Below, piece after piece: positions 16,307 to 24,316 of a stretch of DNA of 37,574 nt. The stretch's first letter is position 1. Each line of letters begins with the position of its first letter. The notes beneath the pieces were generated by a model. It was not told the origin of the DNA and ran no database searches. It saw only the letters and a list, made by a program, of their open reading frames with translations. Origin of the DNA: Oscillospiraceae bacterium (GTDB lineage: Bacteria > Bacillota > Clostridia > Oscillospirales > Oscillospiraceae); NCBI GenBank assembly GCA_015067935.1, contig SVLL01000013.1, forward strand, positions 1 to 37,574, given 5' to 3'. A program made the translations under genes and the position numbers.

Positions 16307-16789
16307 TCATTTATGATATTTGCTGCCGGCCTGAATGGCTTCTGCCCGGTAGATCTGCTCCAGGACCATAATTCTTGCCAGATGATGGGGAAAGGTCATA
16401 GGACCCATGGAGAGCTTAAAATCAGCCTTTTCTTTCACCCGGGGTGCCATGCCGAAGGACGATCCGATCAAAAAGCAGGCACTGCTTTTGCCGGAGAGCT
16501 TGACTTCCTTCAGTTTATCTGCAAAGATTTCGCTGGAAATCACCTTTCCTTCCGGCGTAAAGACACAAAACCAAGCACCCTTTGGAATCTTGGCAAAGAT
16601 CAGCTCTGCCTCCTTCTCCAGACCAGCGGCAATTTCAGCAGGGGAGGGATCCTCCGGAAGACGGTGCTCCGGCAGCTCGATAATCTGAAAATTGCAATAG
16701 CCCTTCAGCCGCTTGCAGTATTCCTCTGCCGCACTTGTGTAAAATTTTTCTTTCAGCTTTCCCATTGTGATCAATGTCACATCAAACAT
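16307..16789 (-). CDS. rlmH: 23S rRNA (pseudouridine-1915-N3)-methyltransferase
   Basis: A SPOUT methyltransferase that methylates pseudouridine 1915 in helix 69 of 23S rRNA. The 160-residue length is exactly that of the family. 'FLIGSSFGMAP' corresponds to the SAM-binding 'fliGGa.Gl', and the knot ends 'MTFPHHLARIMVLEQIYRA' followed by the conserved C terminus 'YHK'. AAAAGGAGTGG precedes ATG, and a good promoter sits just upstream, so it is monocistronic between two hairpins. Confidence 0.95.
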   Translation of the reverse strand: MFDVTLITMGKLKEKFYTSAAEEYCKRLKGYCNFQIIELPEHRLPEDPSPAEIAAGLEKEAELIFAKIPKGAWFCVFTPEGKVISSEIFADKLKEVKLSGKSSACFLIGSSFGMAPRVKEKADFKLSMGPMTFPHHLARIMVLEQIYRAEAIQAGSKYHK

Positions 16790-16809
16790 AGAACCACTCC
16801 TTTTCGGGT

Positions 16810-16838
16810 ATTATATCATACAGCAATAAGCTTGGCAA
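16810..16838 (-). promoter_or_regulatory. Promoter of rlmH
   Basis: On the minus strand TTGCCA is followed after 17 bases by TATAAT, about 20 bases before the start codon. Confidence 0.8.
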
Positions 16839-16852
16839 GAAGGAGTGAGATT

Positions 16853-16999
16853 ATGAAGAAAAAGAAGGAACAGAAGAATGAGCAATGGGAAAGTGTTTTC
16901 GCCACAATAGAGCGCAATGCCTACGATCCGCTGGGCAGCTATACCGGCCGTCCCACAAACCCAAAGGAACGACCCGTGCAGGATGCGGACGATTTGTAA
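16853..16999 (+). CDS. Conserved small protein (48 residues), unknown function
   Basis: The N terminus is highly basic ('MKKKKEQKNEQ') and the C terminus conserved-looking ('DPLGSYTGRP', 'QDADDL'). I recall similar 45-60-residue proteins ending in DADDL in other Clostridia, with no known role. It is soluble, with no Cys pairs or membrane segment. The track ORF begins at 16313 antisense to rlmH; the true start is ATG at 16853 with AAGGAGTGAG about five bases upstream. It is divergent from rlmH and ends two bases before a terminator it shares with spoIIID. Confidence 0.75.
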   Translation: MKKKKEQKNEQWESVFATIERNAYDPLGSYTGRPTNPKERPVQDADDL

Positions 17000-17001
17000 A
17001 C

Positions 17002-17026
17002 AATGGCCTGCCGGTGGCAGGCCATT
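17002..17026. terminator. Bidirectional terminator between the small gene and spoIIID
   Basis: An 11-bp perfect stem AATGGCCTGCC/GGCAGGCCATT with a 3-base loop sits between convergent genes. Confidence 0.85.
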
Positions 17027-17028
17027 TG

Positions 17029-17277
17029 CTATGCTTTTTTGTACTTTTGTCGGGTAGCCATACCGCCGCGGATATGACGCTGGCTTTTGTTTACATCCAA
17101 AACCTTCCGCACCTGCGCATACAAGGCTTTGTTATACCTTGGCAGGCGAGTGGACAGGTCCTTGTGAACTGTGGATTTGGATATGCCGAAGCGTACTGCC
17201 GCCGCACGGACGGTCGCGCCGGTTTCAATCATGTACACAGCCAAAGCGCAGGCTCTTTCTTCCATGGTGTCAGGCAT
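17029..17277 (-). CDS. spoIIID: Sporulation transcriptional regulator SpoIIID
   Basis: A small helix-turn-helix DNA-binding protein that acts in the mother cell, modifying the sigma-E programme and promoting sigma-K expression. The HTH lies at about residues 23-42 with 'VRFGISKSTVHKDLSTRLP', nearly the family hallmark. The basic C-terminal helix 'SQRHIRGGMATRQKYKK' matches the SpoIIID minor-groove tail. ATG at 17277 has GGAGGGG just upstream and gives 82 residues, the normal length. The longer track start at 17325 would overlap the sigma-E-like promoter. Confidence 0.96.
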   Translation of the reverse strand: MPDTMEERACALAVYMIETGATVRAAAVRFGISKSTVHKDLSTRLPRYNKALYAQVRKVLDVNKSQRHIRGGMATRQKYKKA

Positions 17278-17311
17278 ATATATCCCCTCCGATGCTGTGT
17301 GCTGCCATAGA

Positions 17312-17341
17312 AATCTATGTTGCAAACAGTACCAATATGCC
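17312..17341 (-). promoter_or_regulatory. Sigma-E-like promoter of spoIIID
   Basis: On the minus strand GGCATATT is followed after 14 bases by CATAGATT. The Bacillus sigma-E consensus is roughly KMATATT-N14-CATACAHT, so the -35 is perfect and the -10 differs at one informative base. The predicted start is about 30 bases before ATG. spoIIID is a known sigma-E target in Bacillus. Confidence 0.75.
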
Positions 17342-17449
17342 CGCTTACAGAATTATGAAAAATTTTTTATAAAAGGCGAAGAATTTTCAATTTATCTATA
17401 GAAATTTACCGCAATAGCCGTTATAATAAACAAAAAAGGAGGGATGTCT

Positions 17450-18691
17450 ATGGAAATTAGCGGAAAGACCCTGCGAAGAATATTTCTTGGCATAGGCGGA
17501 TGCATTCTGTTGTACTGGATTTTATTCCAAACAGATAGTGTTTTGCATATCTTTGGGCAGATCGCAGCGGTGTTTTCTCCCTTTGTGGTGGGTGCGGCAT
17601 TGGCGTTTGTGCTGAATGTTCCCATGCGTGCCATTGAAAAGCTGCTGAAGAAAATTCCTAAACTTAGTGCCCGGCGTGCTTTGGCCATTGTGCTGACCTT
17701 GATTGCGGTTGCATTGGTATTGTATGGCATCTTTGCCTTGCTGATTCCTCAGATGATTGATACTGTGGAGTCTATTGCCGGTCAGCTGCCGGATTTTTTC
17801 GCCAATGTTCAAAAAAGCATAATGAACTATTTGGAGGAAAACCCGGAGGTTATGGATTGGGTTACGGAAAACACCAATTTCCAGAACCTTGACTGGGGTG
17901 CCTTGGTGCAGGAGGCTGTGTCCTTCCTGACAGACGGTTTGGGAAATGTGGTGGAAAAGGCTGTTGCTGCGGTTATTACTTTGGGAACCGGCATTTTCAA
18001 TGCTATTCTCAGCTTCGTTTTCGCCCTTTACTGTCTGGCGCGAAAGGAGATCCTTGCCCGTCAGGGACGGCGGCTTTTGTATTCTGTGCTGCCGGAAAAG
18101 GTGTGCGATGAAGTCATCAGGATTTCTCGTATGACCAATGCTACCTTCTCCCGGTTTATCTCAGGTCAGTGCATCGAGGCGTTGATTTTGGGCGCAATGT
18201 TTGCCATCACGATGCCTATTTTCGGAATGCCCTATGCGGTGCTGATCAGCGTGATCATTTCTGTGACAGCCCTTGTGCCCATCGTTGGTGCCTTTGCTGG
18301 CTGCATTATTGGTGCATTCTTCATTTTGGTTGTGGATCCTGCACTGGCATTTTGGTTCATTATCCTGTTCCTTGCGCTGCAGCAGATTGAAGGCAACCTG
18401 ATCTATCCCCGTGTGGTTGGCAGTTCTGTGGGTCTGCCCGGTATGTGGGTGCTGCTGGCGGTTGCCATTGGCGGCGACCTGATGGGCGTTGGCGGTATGC
18501 TCCTTATGATCCCTGTTGCATCTGTGCTGTACGCACTGGCGCGGGAGTTTACGGATAAGCGTTTGGATGTACGCAATGTTCCCTACGATAAGCTTCAGGA
18601 TCACCCAATCAATCTGGAGCGTCCCAAAATTGAGCGGAAGCCCCGTAAGAAGCCTGCGGAAACCCCTGAAAAGACGGAAGAAACAGAGTAA
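17450..18691 (+). CDS. AI-2E family transporter (YtvI-like)
   Basis: A polytopic membrane protein of the AI-2E/PerM family with about seven or eight hydrophobic segments. The pattern fits: two N-terminal helices and a third ('ALAIVLTLIAVALVLYGIFALLIPQ'), then a long amphipathic periplasmic-type region (about residues 105-165), then the conserved C-terminal bundle with 'LVPIVGAFAG' and 'LIYPRVVGSSVGLPGMWVLLAV'. The tail is charged (KPRKKPAETPEK). Family members export autoinducer-2 or act in ion and osmotic adaptation; the substrate here is unknown. ATG at 17450 is favoured over 17444 because GGAGGG needs spacing. TATAAT at 17422-17427 may be its -10, but the -35 is poor. Confidence 0.9.
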   Translation: MEISGKTLRRIFLGIGGCILLYWILFQTDSVLHIFGQIAAVFSPFVVGAALAFVLNVPMRAIEKLLKKIPKLSARRALAIVLTLIAVALVLYGIFALLIPQMIDTVESIAGQLPDFFANVQKSIMNYLEENPEVMDWVTENTNFQNLDWGALVQEAVSFLTDGLGNVVEKAVAAVITLGTGIFNAILSFVFALYCLARKEILARQGRRLLYSVLPEKVCDEVIRISRMTNATFSRFISGQCIEALILGAMFAITMPIFGMPYAVLISVIISVTALVPIVGAFAGCIIGAFFILVVDPALAFWFIILFLALQQIEGNLIYPRVVGSSVGLPGMWVLLAVAIGGDLMGVGGMLLMIPVASVLYALAREFTDKRLDVRNVPYDKLQDHPINLERPKIERKPRKKPAETPEKTEETE

Positions 18692-18699
18692 TAAAGGTA

Positions 18700-18730
18700 A
18701 CCCCCGATGCGTTTGCATCGGGGGTGATTT
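18700..18730. terminator. Bidirectional terminator between the AI-2E gene and the kinase-like gene
   Basis: An 11-bp stem ACCCCCGATGC/GCATCGGGGGT with loop GTTT. The plus strand continues GATTTTTA, and the minus strand ends the convergent gene. Confidence 0.88.
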
Positions 18731-21619
18731 TTAGCCATTTGCGGCAATGGAAAAGCTCTGGGTGAATACCGAGGCTCCGTCGAAATAAACAGAAACGGAA
18801 TAGCTGCCGGATTCATTGGGCATTGTGGGAATCATGAATTCTCCGTAGCGATTATTCCACATATCGTCCCAAGTACGAACTTCTGTATCGGCACAGATCA
18901 GACGGCCCTCGTGATCCCGGATCACATAGAGGGTAGTGACCTGATCATCCACCTTGCTGGTTTTGGTGTCCAAATGTGCCACAAAGGCAGCTCTTTGTCC
19001 CAACAGGAAGGTAGTGGTGTAATCGTCTTCCTGAACATCCTCATAATTCCAATTGGATATGGCAGGGGGGACGCACATAGAAAAAGTTATATTATCCGCA
19101 GTGATCAGATAACCGCTGAAGGGTTCAGCGGACGGTGCAACATATTCCAGCTGACCCCCGAAGGCGGAGCTGCCGTCTGCAGGTTTGACGCTGATAGAAT
19201 AGTGTGCGCCCGGAACTCTCAGGGGAATCATTCCGTAGTTGCCTTCGCAGGCTATAAGCTGTTGAGTCGTGATGCTGTCAATGGTGTACATCAACAGCCA
19301 GCCGTCAGCCGGTGGATTGCCTTCACATTCCCAGGTTACCTTCAGATTAAGGGGATCACTGTCATCTACCTGCAGGTCCTTGACAGTAATTGCATTGGCA
19401 GAAATATAGATCCGGGTCCCGAGGGACATTCCGTCAGCCTTGACCTCTACGGTATAATCCGATGCAGGATCCAAACCTTCAAAGTAGAAGGCGGTATCTT
19501 CGGTCGTGACGGTTTTGTCAAAGCCGGCATCATTGTAGCAATGAATACTCCATTTTCCGACAGCTGCACCGGCAGGGGCATTCCAAGTAATTCCAAAACC
19601 CTGCTCAGTGAATCCAATCGCCCGCAAATTCTCCGGATAAACTACGCCGGATAATGTGTAGTTGATGGTATTTGTGCCGGTGACATACAGCTCTCTGGTC
19701 GGGATAAGTGTAAAGGTATACGCCTTGCCAACTGTCAGACCGGTAAGCGTGTATTGCCGCCCGGTGAATGGGGCGGTGGTGATGGCAGGCTGATCGTCTG
19801 TTTGGTAGGTGATCATCCATTCAGGGGATTCGGGACCTTGTGCAGAGAAATAGAGGATCACTGAGCCGTCCTCAAGACCGGTTGTGGCATAGAAACCGCT
19901 GATTACGGTGGCTTCTGCGGTGGAATAGCTTTCCTTGATCTCTCCGAGAAGCTTATGCATACCTGCGATGGAAACCTCAACCGTGTAGCTGGTATCCGGC
20001 TTCAGACCATCAAAAGCGGCAATGCCGTTTTTAACGGGGGAAGTGAGTGAATTGCCGTAGATATCGGTACAGGTGACGGTGAGCTTTTCATCGGCAATAT
20101 CGGTCACCAGCTCGACAGTCAGGGTGTCTTCCTTACCAGTGAGGATCATATCCTCTACGGTTTGCAAATAGTAATGCTGGTAGAATACGGCAAATCCTGT
20201 AATCAGGAAGAGAGAAACCGCAACCAGAATGCACGCTACGGTCAGCCCCTTATAGCGATTACGGCGGTGACGGCTCGGAGTTTCTTCTGTTTCCTCTTGC
20301 TCTTCCGGTGCAAGAGTTTCGGAATCTTCAGATAGTTCTTCCTCCGCAGGCTCTTCCTCCTCTTCCTCAACTGGAAGTGTAACATCAATGGGCTCAGGTG
20401 CGACGGGAGGATCGGGAAGCTGATGGGCGATCAGCTCATCTGCCTGCGCCAGCATGTCTTCCACATCCTCCTGCACAGCTTCAGCAGGTGCAGCCTCATC
20501 TTCTTCAGGGATTTCTTCCGGTTGCTCCGGCGCATCTTCGGTTTCTTCCTGAGGGACTCCTTCTGTAGAGGCATCGGTTTTGTCAGTGGGTGTTACCGGG
20601 GGCATCATTGCTGCCACAGCATCCAGTGCGTCATCAACCTCTGCCAAAATGTCTGCAGTGGTGGGTTCTTCATCTTCAACAGTGACGACCGGCTCCGGTT
20701 CGGGCTCTTCCGCAGCAGGAGGAGGGGGTGCGATGGGCGTGTCGTTTACCGCATTGGTTTGCATATAGCCGGCCAAAGCCTGACCCATCTGCACGGGGTC
20801 CTGCCATCGGTCCTCAGGATTTGCAGAGCAAGCCTTGAGAATGATCTCCGCAAGGGCGGAATCCGCGTGACGGGGGGCTGCCATGGGCTGATTTGCTTCC
20901 GGAAGCTGACCGTCATTATAAACCTGATAGAGAATCAAACCCATAGCGTAGGTATCCATGGTCAGATTCAAAGCGGAGAATGCATCGCTGATTTCCGGTG
21001 CGGTATAGGCACTGCGGTACTTATCCGGCAACGAGGTATAGTGCAGGGAATCCATGCGCATAAAACCCACATCACCGATGCGGAATTCCCGTTCGTTGCA
21101 CACAAAAATGTTGGAAGGCCGCAGATTGGTGTACAGATACCCGTAACGACGGGCAGCACACAGTGCCGCGCATAGATCAAGACCCAGATTGACACCCTGC
21201 AGGTGGGTCATTTCGTTGCATTTCAGCACATCCTCCAGCGTGGGGCGATACTGGCTGAGCAGGTACACATCAAAGCCGGTTTCGTCATTTTCCATCGGGA
21301 CCAGCTGATAGCCGTCAAAGGGTATGAAACCTCCGTTGCGAGCGAGCTTTTGCAGCAGCTGTGCTTCTTCGATAATGCCGTCTGCCTGCTCCCGGAAATA
21401 GTCAAGTGCGCGTTCCCGGTCATCAAATGCACCGGCCAAAAGCAGAGCCTCAAGCTTGGCTTGGGTGGCAGGCAGGGAGATGATTTTCACAATATGCTTC
21501 TTTTCGTTCTCCAAATACATTGCCGGGCAGGTGCGAACACCGTTGTGGTTACTGAAAGGATCGCCCATAACAAAGCCGTCCAGCAAGGGAGAAATCAGTA
21601 AGGGTTCTGACAAATTCAT
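18731..21619 (-). CDS. Transmembrane protein with degenerate Ser/Thr kinase-like domain and Fn3-like ectodomain
   Basis: A 962-residue protein. Residues about 15-285 have the eukaryotic-like kinase fold: a Lys in 'HIVKII' (K45), a helix-C Glu region, 'YTNLRPSNIFV' at the catalytic loop, 'IGDVGF' at the DFG position (D183), 'YTAPEI' as APE, and a C-lobe 'TYAMGLILYQV'. The catalytic HRD aspartate is replaced by Asn (N165), and HRD itself reads YTN, so phosphotransfer is doubtful. Residues 295-450 are an acidic Pro/Glu linker; a single membrane segment is at about 458-480. The rest has about four fibronectin-III-like modules ending in a further beta domain. The layout mimics PASTA-type receptor kinases, but without PASTA repeats. 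AGGAATGAGG precedes ATG. Confidence 0.85.
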   Translation of the reverse strand: MNLSEPLLISPLLDGFVMGDPFSNHNGVRTCPAMYLENEKKHIVKIISLPATQAKLEALLLAGAFDDRERALDYFREQADGIIEEAQLLQKLARNGGFIPFDGYQLVPMENDETGFDVYLLSQYRPTLEDVLKCNEMTHLQGVNLGLDLCAALCAARRYGYLYTNLRPSNIFVCNEREFRIGDVGFMRMDSLHYTSLPDKYRSAYTAPEISDAFSALNLTMDTYAMGLILYQVYNDGQLPEANQPMAAPRHADSALAEIILKACSANPEDRWQDPVQMGQALAGYMQTNAVNDTPIAPPPPAAEEPEPEPVVTVEDEEPTTADILAEVDDALDAVAAMMPPVTPTDKTDASTEGVPQEETEDAPEQPEEIPEEDEAAPAEAVQEDVEDMLAQADELIAHQLPDPPVAPEPIDVTLPVEEEEEEPAEEELSEDSETLAPEEQEETEETPSRHRRNRYKGLTVACILVAVSLFLITGFAVFYQHYYLQTVEDMILTGKEDTLTVELVTDIADEKLTVTCTDIYGNSLTSPVKNGIAAFDGLKPDTSYTVEVSIAGMHKLLGEIKESYSTAEATVISGFYATTGLEDGSVILYFSAQGPESPEWMITYQTDDQPAITTAPFTGRQYTLTGLTVGKAYTFTLIPTRELYVTGTNTINYTLSGVVYPENLRAIGFTEQGFGITWNAPAGAAVGKWSIHCYNDAGFDKTVTTEDTAFYFEGLDPASDYTVEVKADGMSLGTRIYISANAITVKDLQVDDSDPLNLKVTWECEGNPPADGWLLMYTIDSITTQQLIACEGNYGMIPLRVPGAHYSISVKPADGSSAFGGQLEYVAPSAEPFSGYLITADNITFSMCVPPAISNWNYEDVQEDDYTTTFLLGQRAAFVAHLDTKTSKVDDQVTTLYVIRDHEGRLICADTEVRTWDDMWNNRYGEFMIPTMPNESGSYSVSVYFDGASVFTQSFSIAANG

Positions 21620-21652
21620 CGCCTCATTCCTTGGTATAATACGCTAAATTTT

Positions 21653-21681
21653 ATTTTAAAGTATATTTGCTGAAAAAGCAA
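21653..21681 (-). promoter_or_regulatory. Candidate promoter of the kinase-like gene
   Basis: On the minus strand TTGCTT is followed after 17 bases by TAAAAT, about 35 bases before the start codon. Confidence 0.6.
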
Positions 21682-21767
21682 CCATATTTCACAGGTTTTT
21701 CTCGAAAAGTACTGTGGGATTTTGACAAAAAGAATGATCTTTCGTGGCTCTTGTCAAGAATGTGTAC

Positions 21768-21796
21768 TTGCAAACAGAAAACAGATATGGTATAAT
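21768..21796 (+). promoter_or_regulatory. Promoter of the zinc-ribbon/Ig-like membrane protein gene
   Basis: TTGCAA and TATAAT are 17 bases apart, and TGG precedes the -10 (extended TGn motif). The start codon is about 44 bases downstream of the -10. Confidence 0.8.
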
Positions 21797-21839
21797 ACAA
21801 CCGAAAAGCGCAGTAAGTGCGCAGACAGGAGGTTTAGAT

Positions 21840-23066
21840 ATGAAAGTTGTTTGTGATGTATGTGGAACCACCTTCCCGGAAACCGACAGTTGTTGCCCGG
21901 TTTGTGGTTGTGCCAAGGCACCCGATGCCCAGTTAATTGAAGAGGAAACTCCCGTCAAACAGGAATCTGCCGGCAGCTACAGCAAGGGCGGTCGCTTCTC
22001 TCAGAGCAATGTCAATCGCCGCAGCACTGCTGCGGAGGAAAGTGCACAGGAGAGTATGCCTGAGCCCCGTCCTGCCCGTGAGCGCAAACCCCAGAGCGAG
22101 CCTCAGGGTACCAATAAGGGCCTGATTGCCGCAGTGATCATTCTGCTGGTCGCCATTGTTTTGGTGGTTGTGTATATTGGTATCAGTGTGCTGAATATGG
22201 ATTCCAACGAAGATCCTCAGCCCAGCAGTTCCAGCTCCGGCACCGTTCTGGAGGTGCCCTGTGAGTCCTTGACGCTCAAAAACGCCAACGGTATTATTAA
22301 TCTGTCCACTCCCAATGCGACCTTTCTTCTAGAAGTCATCGTGCTGCCCACTGATACAACTGATAAGATCGTCTATTCCTCTGCTGATCCTACCATTGCA
22401 AGTGTCGATGCCAAGGGCAATGTGATGCAGGTCGGTTACGGTGAAACGGTCATCACCGTTGCCTGCGGTGACCAGATGGCACAGTGTACGGTCAAGTCCA
22501 CTGTGGGTGAGCCGCCTGAGACGCAGCCTACTACACCTCCCGGTCCCCAGCTGCCTGACGGCTTCAAGCTGAAGCTGAAGACCTATAAGGACAGCGGTGA
22601 AATTACCATCGCCGGCGATGCTGTTGCTACCATTTACAGCGAAACCATGGGCGTCAAAGCCAGCGATATTACCTGGACCACCTCCGATCCTGCGATCGCA
22701 ACTGTTGAAAACGGCAAGGTTACCGGCGTTGGCAAGGGTTACTGCTATGTGACCGCTTCCATTGGCGATCAGACCGCAACCTGCAAGGTCATCTGCACCT
22801 CCAATGCCGCACCTCCCAGCGATTACAAGATCAGCCATGTGGATGTGACCATTGCTGTCGGTGAGACCTTCAACCTGTCTCTGAAGAACAAGGAGACCGG
22901 CGCCAATGTGCAGGGCATTGAATGGCAGGTAAGCGAGCCCGGCTTCGTGACCATCAACGGCAACAAGATTACCGGTCAGGCTGTCAACTGGTCCGGCGTC
23001 AAGGTGTTCGTTGAGTACGAGGGTGTCACATACACCTGCAGAATTATCGTCAAGCCTGCAGCTTGA
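21840..23066 (+). CDS. Zinc-ribbon, single-span membrane protein with bacterial Ig-like (Big_2) domains
   Basis: A 408-residue protein. The N terminus is a cytoplasmic zinc ribbon (C5-x2-C8 and C19-x2-C22), followed by a charged linker and one membrane segment at about residues 94-119. The exported part has Ser/Pro spacers and roughly three Big_2-type Ig-like domains, seen as repeated 'VYSSADPTIASVDAKGNVMQVGYG' and 'WTTSDPAIATVENGKVTGVGKG' (shortened: the S-D-P-x-I-A-x-V pattern), then a more divergent third. Such proteins are common in Oscillospiraceae and presumed to be surface-associated; no function is established. CAGGAGG lies seven bases before ATG. It is divergent from the kinase-like gene, which has the same cytoplasm-membrane-ectodomain plan. 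Confidence 0.85.
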   Translation: MKVVCDVCGTTFPETDSCCPVCGCAKAPDAQLIEEETPVKQESAGSYSKGGRFSQSNVNRRSTAAEESAQESMPEPRPARERKPQSEPQGTNKGLIAAVIILLVAIVLVVVYIGISVLNMDSNEDPQPSSSSSGTVLEVPCESLTLKNANGIINLSTPNATFLLEVIVLPTDTTDKIVYSSADPTIASVDAKGNVMQVGYGETVITVACGDQMAQCTVKSTVGEPPETQPTTPPGPQLPDGFKLKLKTYKDSGEITIAGDAVATIYSETMGVKASDITWTTSDPAIATVENGKVTGVGKGYCYVTASIGDQTATCKVICTSNAAPPSDYKISHVDVTIAVGETFNLSLKNKETGANVQGIEWQVSEPGFVTINGNKITGQAVNWSGVKVFVEYEGVTYTCRIIVKPAA

Positions 23067-23076
23067 TAACAAGATT

Positions 23077-23104
23077 AAGGCAGCACCGAAAGGTGCTGCC
23101 TTTT
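23077..23104 (+). terminator. Terminator of the zinc-ribbon membrane protein gene
   Basis: An 11-bp perfect stem AAGGCAGCACC/GGTGCTGCCTT with a GAAA tetraloop and T run. It also lies just beyond the convergent DUF378 gene. Confidence 0.9.
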
Positions 23105-23106
23105 GC

Positions 23107-23310
23107 TTAATCCATATCTGCGTGCTGCCCCTTGCGGAAGAGCAGGGAGATGCACCACAGACCTGCCAGACCCACAAGGGCATAGACAATGCGGCTGATA
23201 ACCGCATCCTGCCCCCCGAAGAGCCATGCAACCAGATCAAACTGGAAAATACCCACCAGCCCCCAGTTCAGGCTGCCGATGATCGAGAGAATCAATGCAA
23301 TTGTATCCAA
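23107..23310 (-). CDS. DUF378 family small membrane protein (YuzA-like)
   Basis: Two membrane segments and the family hallmark 'IIGSLNWGLVGIFQFDLVAWLFG' (DUF378: xxGxLNWGLxGxFxxxLVxxLFG, shortened) followed by 'RIVYALVGLAGL'. The role of the family is unknown. The track start is ATG at 23325, but GGAGG lies inside that extension, eight bases before a TTG codon at 23310. TTG gives 'xDTIALILSIIG', which fits family N termini, so I chose it (67 residues). It is transcribed divergently from ispE. Confidence 0.82.
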   Translation of the reverse strand: MDTIALILSIIGSLNWGLVGIFQFDLVAWLFGGQDAVISRIVYALVGLAGLWCISLLFRKGQHADMD

Positions 23311-23356
23311 ATGTGTAACCTCCATTCAATTTTGTGGCTATGCATAGAATTCCCAA

Positions 23357-23385
23357 GTCATACGGAAATATTCACACCCTTGCAA
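23357..23385 (-). promoter_or_regulatory. Candidate DUF378 promoter sharing a palindromic -35 with ispE
   Basis: TTGCAA at 23380-23385 reads the same on both strands. On the minus strand it is followed after 17 bases by TATGAC (4 of 6 consensus bases). Confidence 0.45.
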
Positions 23386-23408
23386 AATTATTGTAATTAG
23401 GCTATAAT
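23380..23408 (+). promoter_or_regulatory. Promoter of ispE
   Basis: TTGCAA and TATAAT are 17 bases apart, about 27 bases before the ispE ATG. Confidence 0.8.
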
Positions 23409-23435
23409 AAGAAAAAATGCACGGGAGTGACCGAA

Positions 23436-24299
23436 ATGACTACATTATATGAACCGGCCTATGCCAAACTGAATCTGATACTGGATGTTTTGGGAAAGCG
23501 TGAGGATGGGTATCACGATCTGAAAAGCGTTATGCAGACAATTTCCCTGCGTGATGATGTTGAGATCGACATCGGCACCGGTGAAGGATGGCGGCTGCTT
23601 TGCGATAAAGATTGGATTCCCTGTGATGAAACCAATCTTGCATGGAAGGCGGCCAGAGTTTATTTTAATACGATTAAAAAAGACCCTGACGGTCTGGAAA
23701 TCCGTATTACGAAGCGGATTCCGTCCGAGGCAGGTCTTGGCGGCGGCAGTGCAGATGCCGCAGCTGTCCTCAGGGCGTTGAACCGTCATTATGATTATCC
23801 GCTTTCCATTGCCGCCTTGGCTGAATTGGGTGCGCTGGTGGGCAGTGATGTGCCGTTTTGTGTGATGGGCGGCACAGCCGTTGTGGAGGGCAGGGGAGAG
23901 CGACTGCGGAAATTGCCGGATATGCCCGATTGTATTTTTGTCATCTGCAAGCCGGAATTTTCTGCATCTACTCCCGCACTTTTTGCTAAGCTGGATGAGC
24001 AGACGATCGGCAAGCGTCCCGACCATAAGGCTATGGAAAAGGCTATTTTAAACGGTGATTTGAGTGGCGTTGCCCAGAATCTTTGGAATGTCTTTGACCC
24101 TGTTGTTACGCAAGAGCATTTGGAACTGAACTATATTAAATCTATTTTCAATTCCTACGGCTCCGCCGGTCAGCAAATGACAGGATCCGGCAGCGCGGTG
24201 TTCTGCATCGTTGGGGAATTTGAATTTGCCGCAGTTATCTGCCAGATGCTGAAAGAAAACTATCCGCAGGTTTTTATTGCCAAACCTGTATCAATTTAA
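23436..24299 (+). CDS. ispE: 4-diphosphocytidyl-2-C-methyl-D-erythritol kinase
   Basis: A GHMP kinase of the non-mevalonate (MEP) isoprenoid pathway that phosphorylates CDP-methylerythritol. The N-terminal 'AYAKLNL' with catalytic Lys11, 'KREDGYHDL', and the ATP loop 'PSEAGLGGGSADAAA' (about residues 96-110) are diagnostic. 'SDVPFC' and the C-terminal 'MTGSGSAVFC' complete the GHMP motifs. Length of 287 residues is normal. ATG at 23436 has GGGAG eight bases upstream; the track's GTG at 23427 overlaps that site. It has its own promoter and ends in a terminator that abuts spoIIR. Confidence 0.95.
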   Translation: MTTLYEPAYAKLNLILDVLGKREDGYHDLKSVMQTISLRDDVEIDIGTGEGWRLLCDKDWIPCDETNLAWKAARVYFNTIKKDPDGLEIRITKRIPSEAGLGGGSADAAAVLRALNRHYDYPLSIAALAELGALVGSDVPFCVMGGTAVVEGRGERLRKLPDMPDCIFVICKPEFSASTPALFAKLDEQTIGKRPDHKAMEKAILNGDLSGVAQNLWNVFDPVVTQEHLELNYIKSIFNSYGSAGQQMTGSGSAVFCIVGEFEFAAVICQMLKENYPQVFIAKPVSI

Positions 24300-24316
24300 C
24301 ATTTTCCGTCCATACT
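24288..24316 (+). promoter_or_regulatory. Candidate sigma-F-like promoter of spoIIR
   Basis: GTATC and GTCCATACT are separated by 15 bases. Compared with the sigma-F pattern GYWTA-N15-GGnnAnAnT, one base differs in each element. The -35 lies in the last ispE codons and the -10 lies in the left arm of the ispE terminator. spoIIR is a sigma-F gene in Bacillus. Confidence 0.5.
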
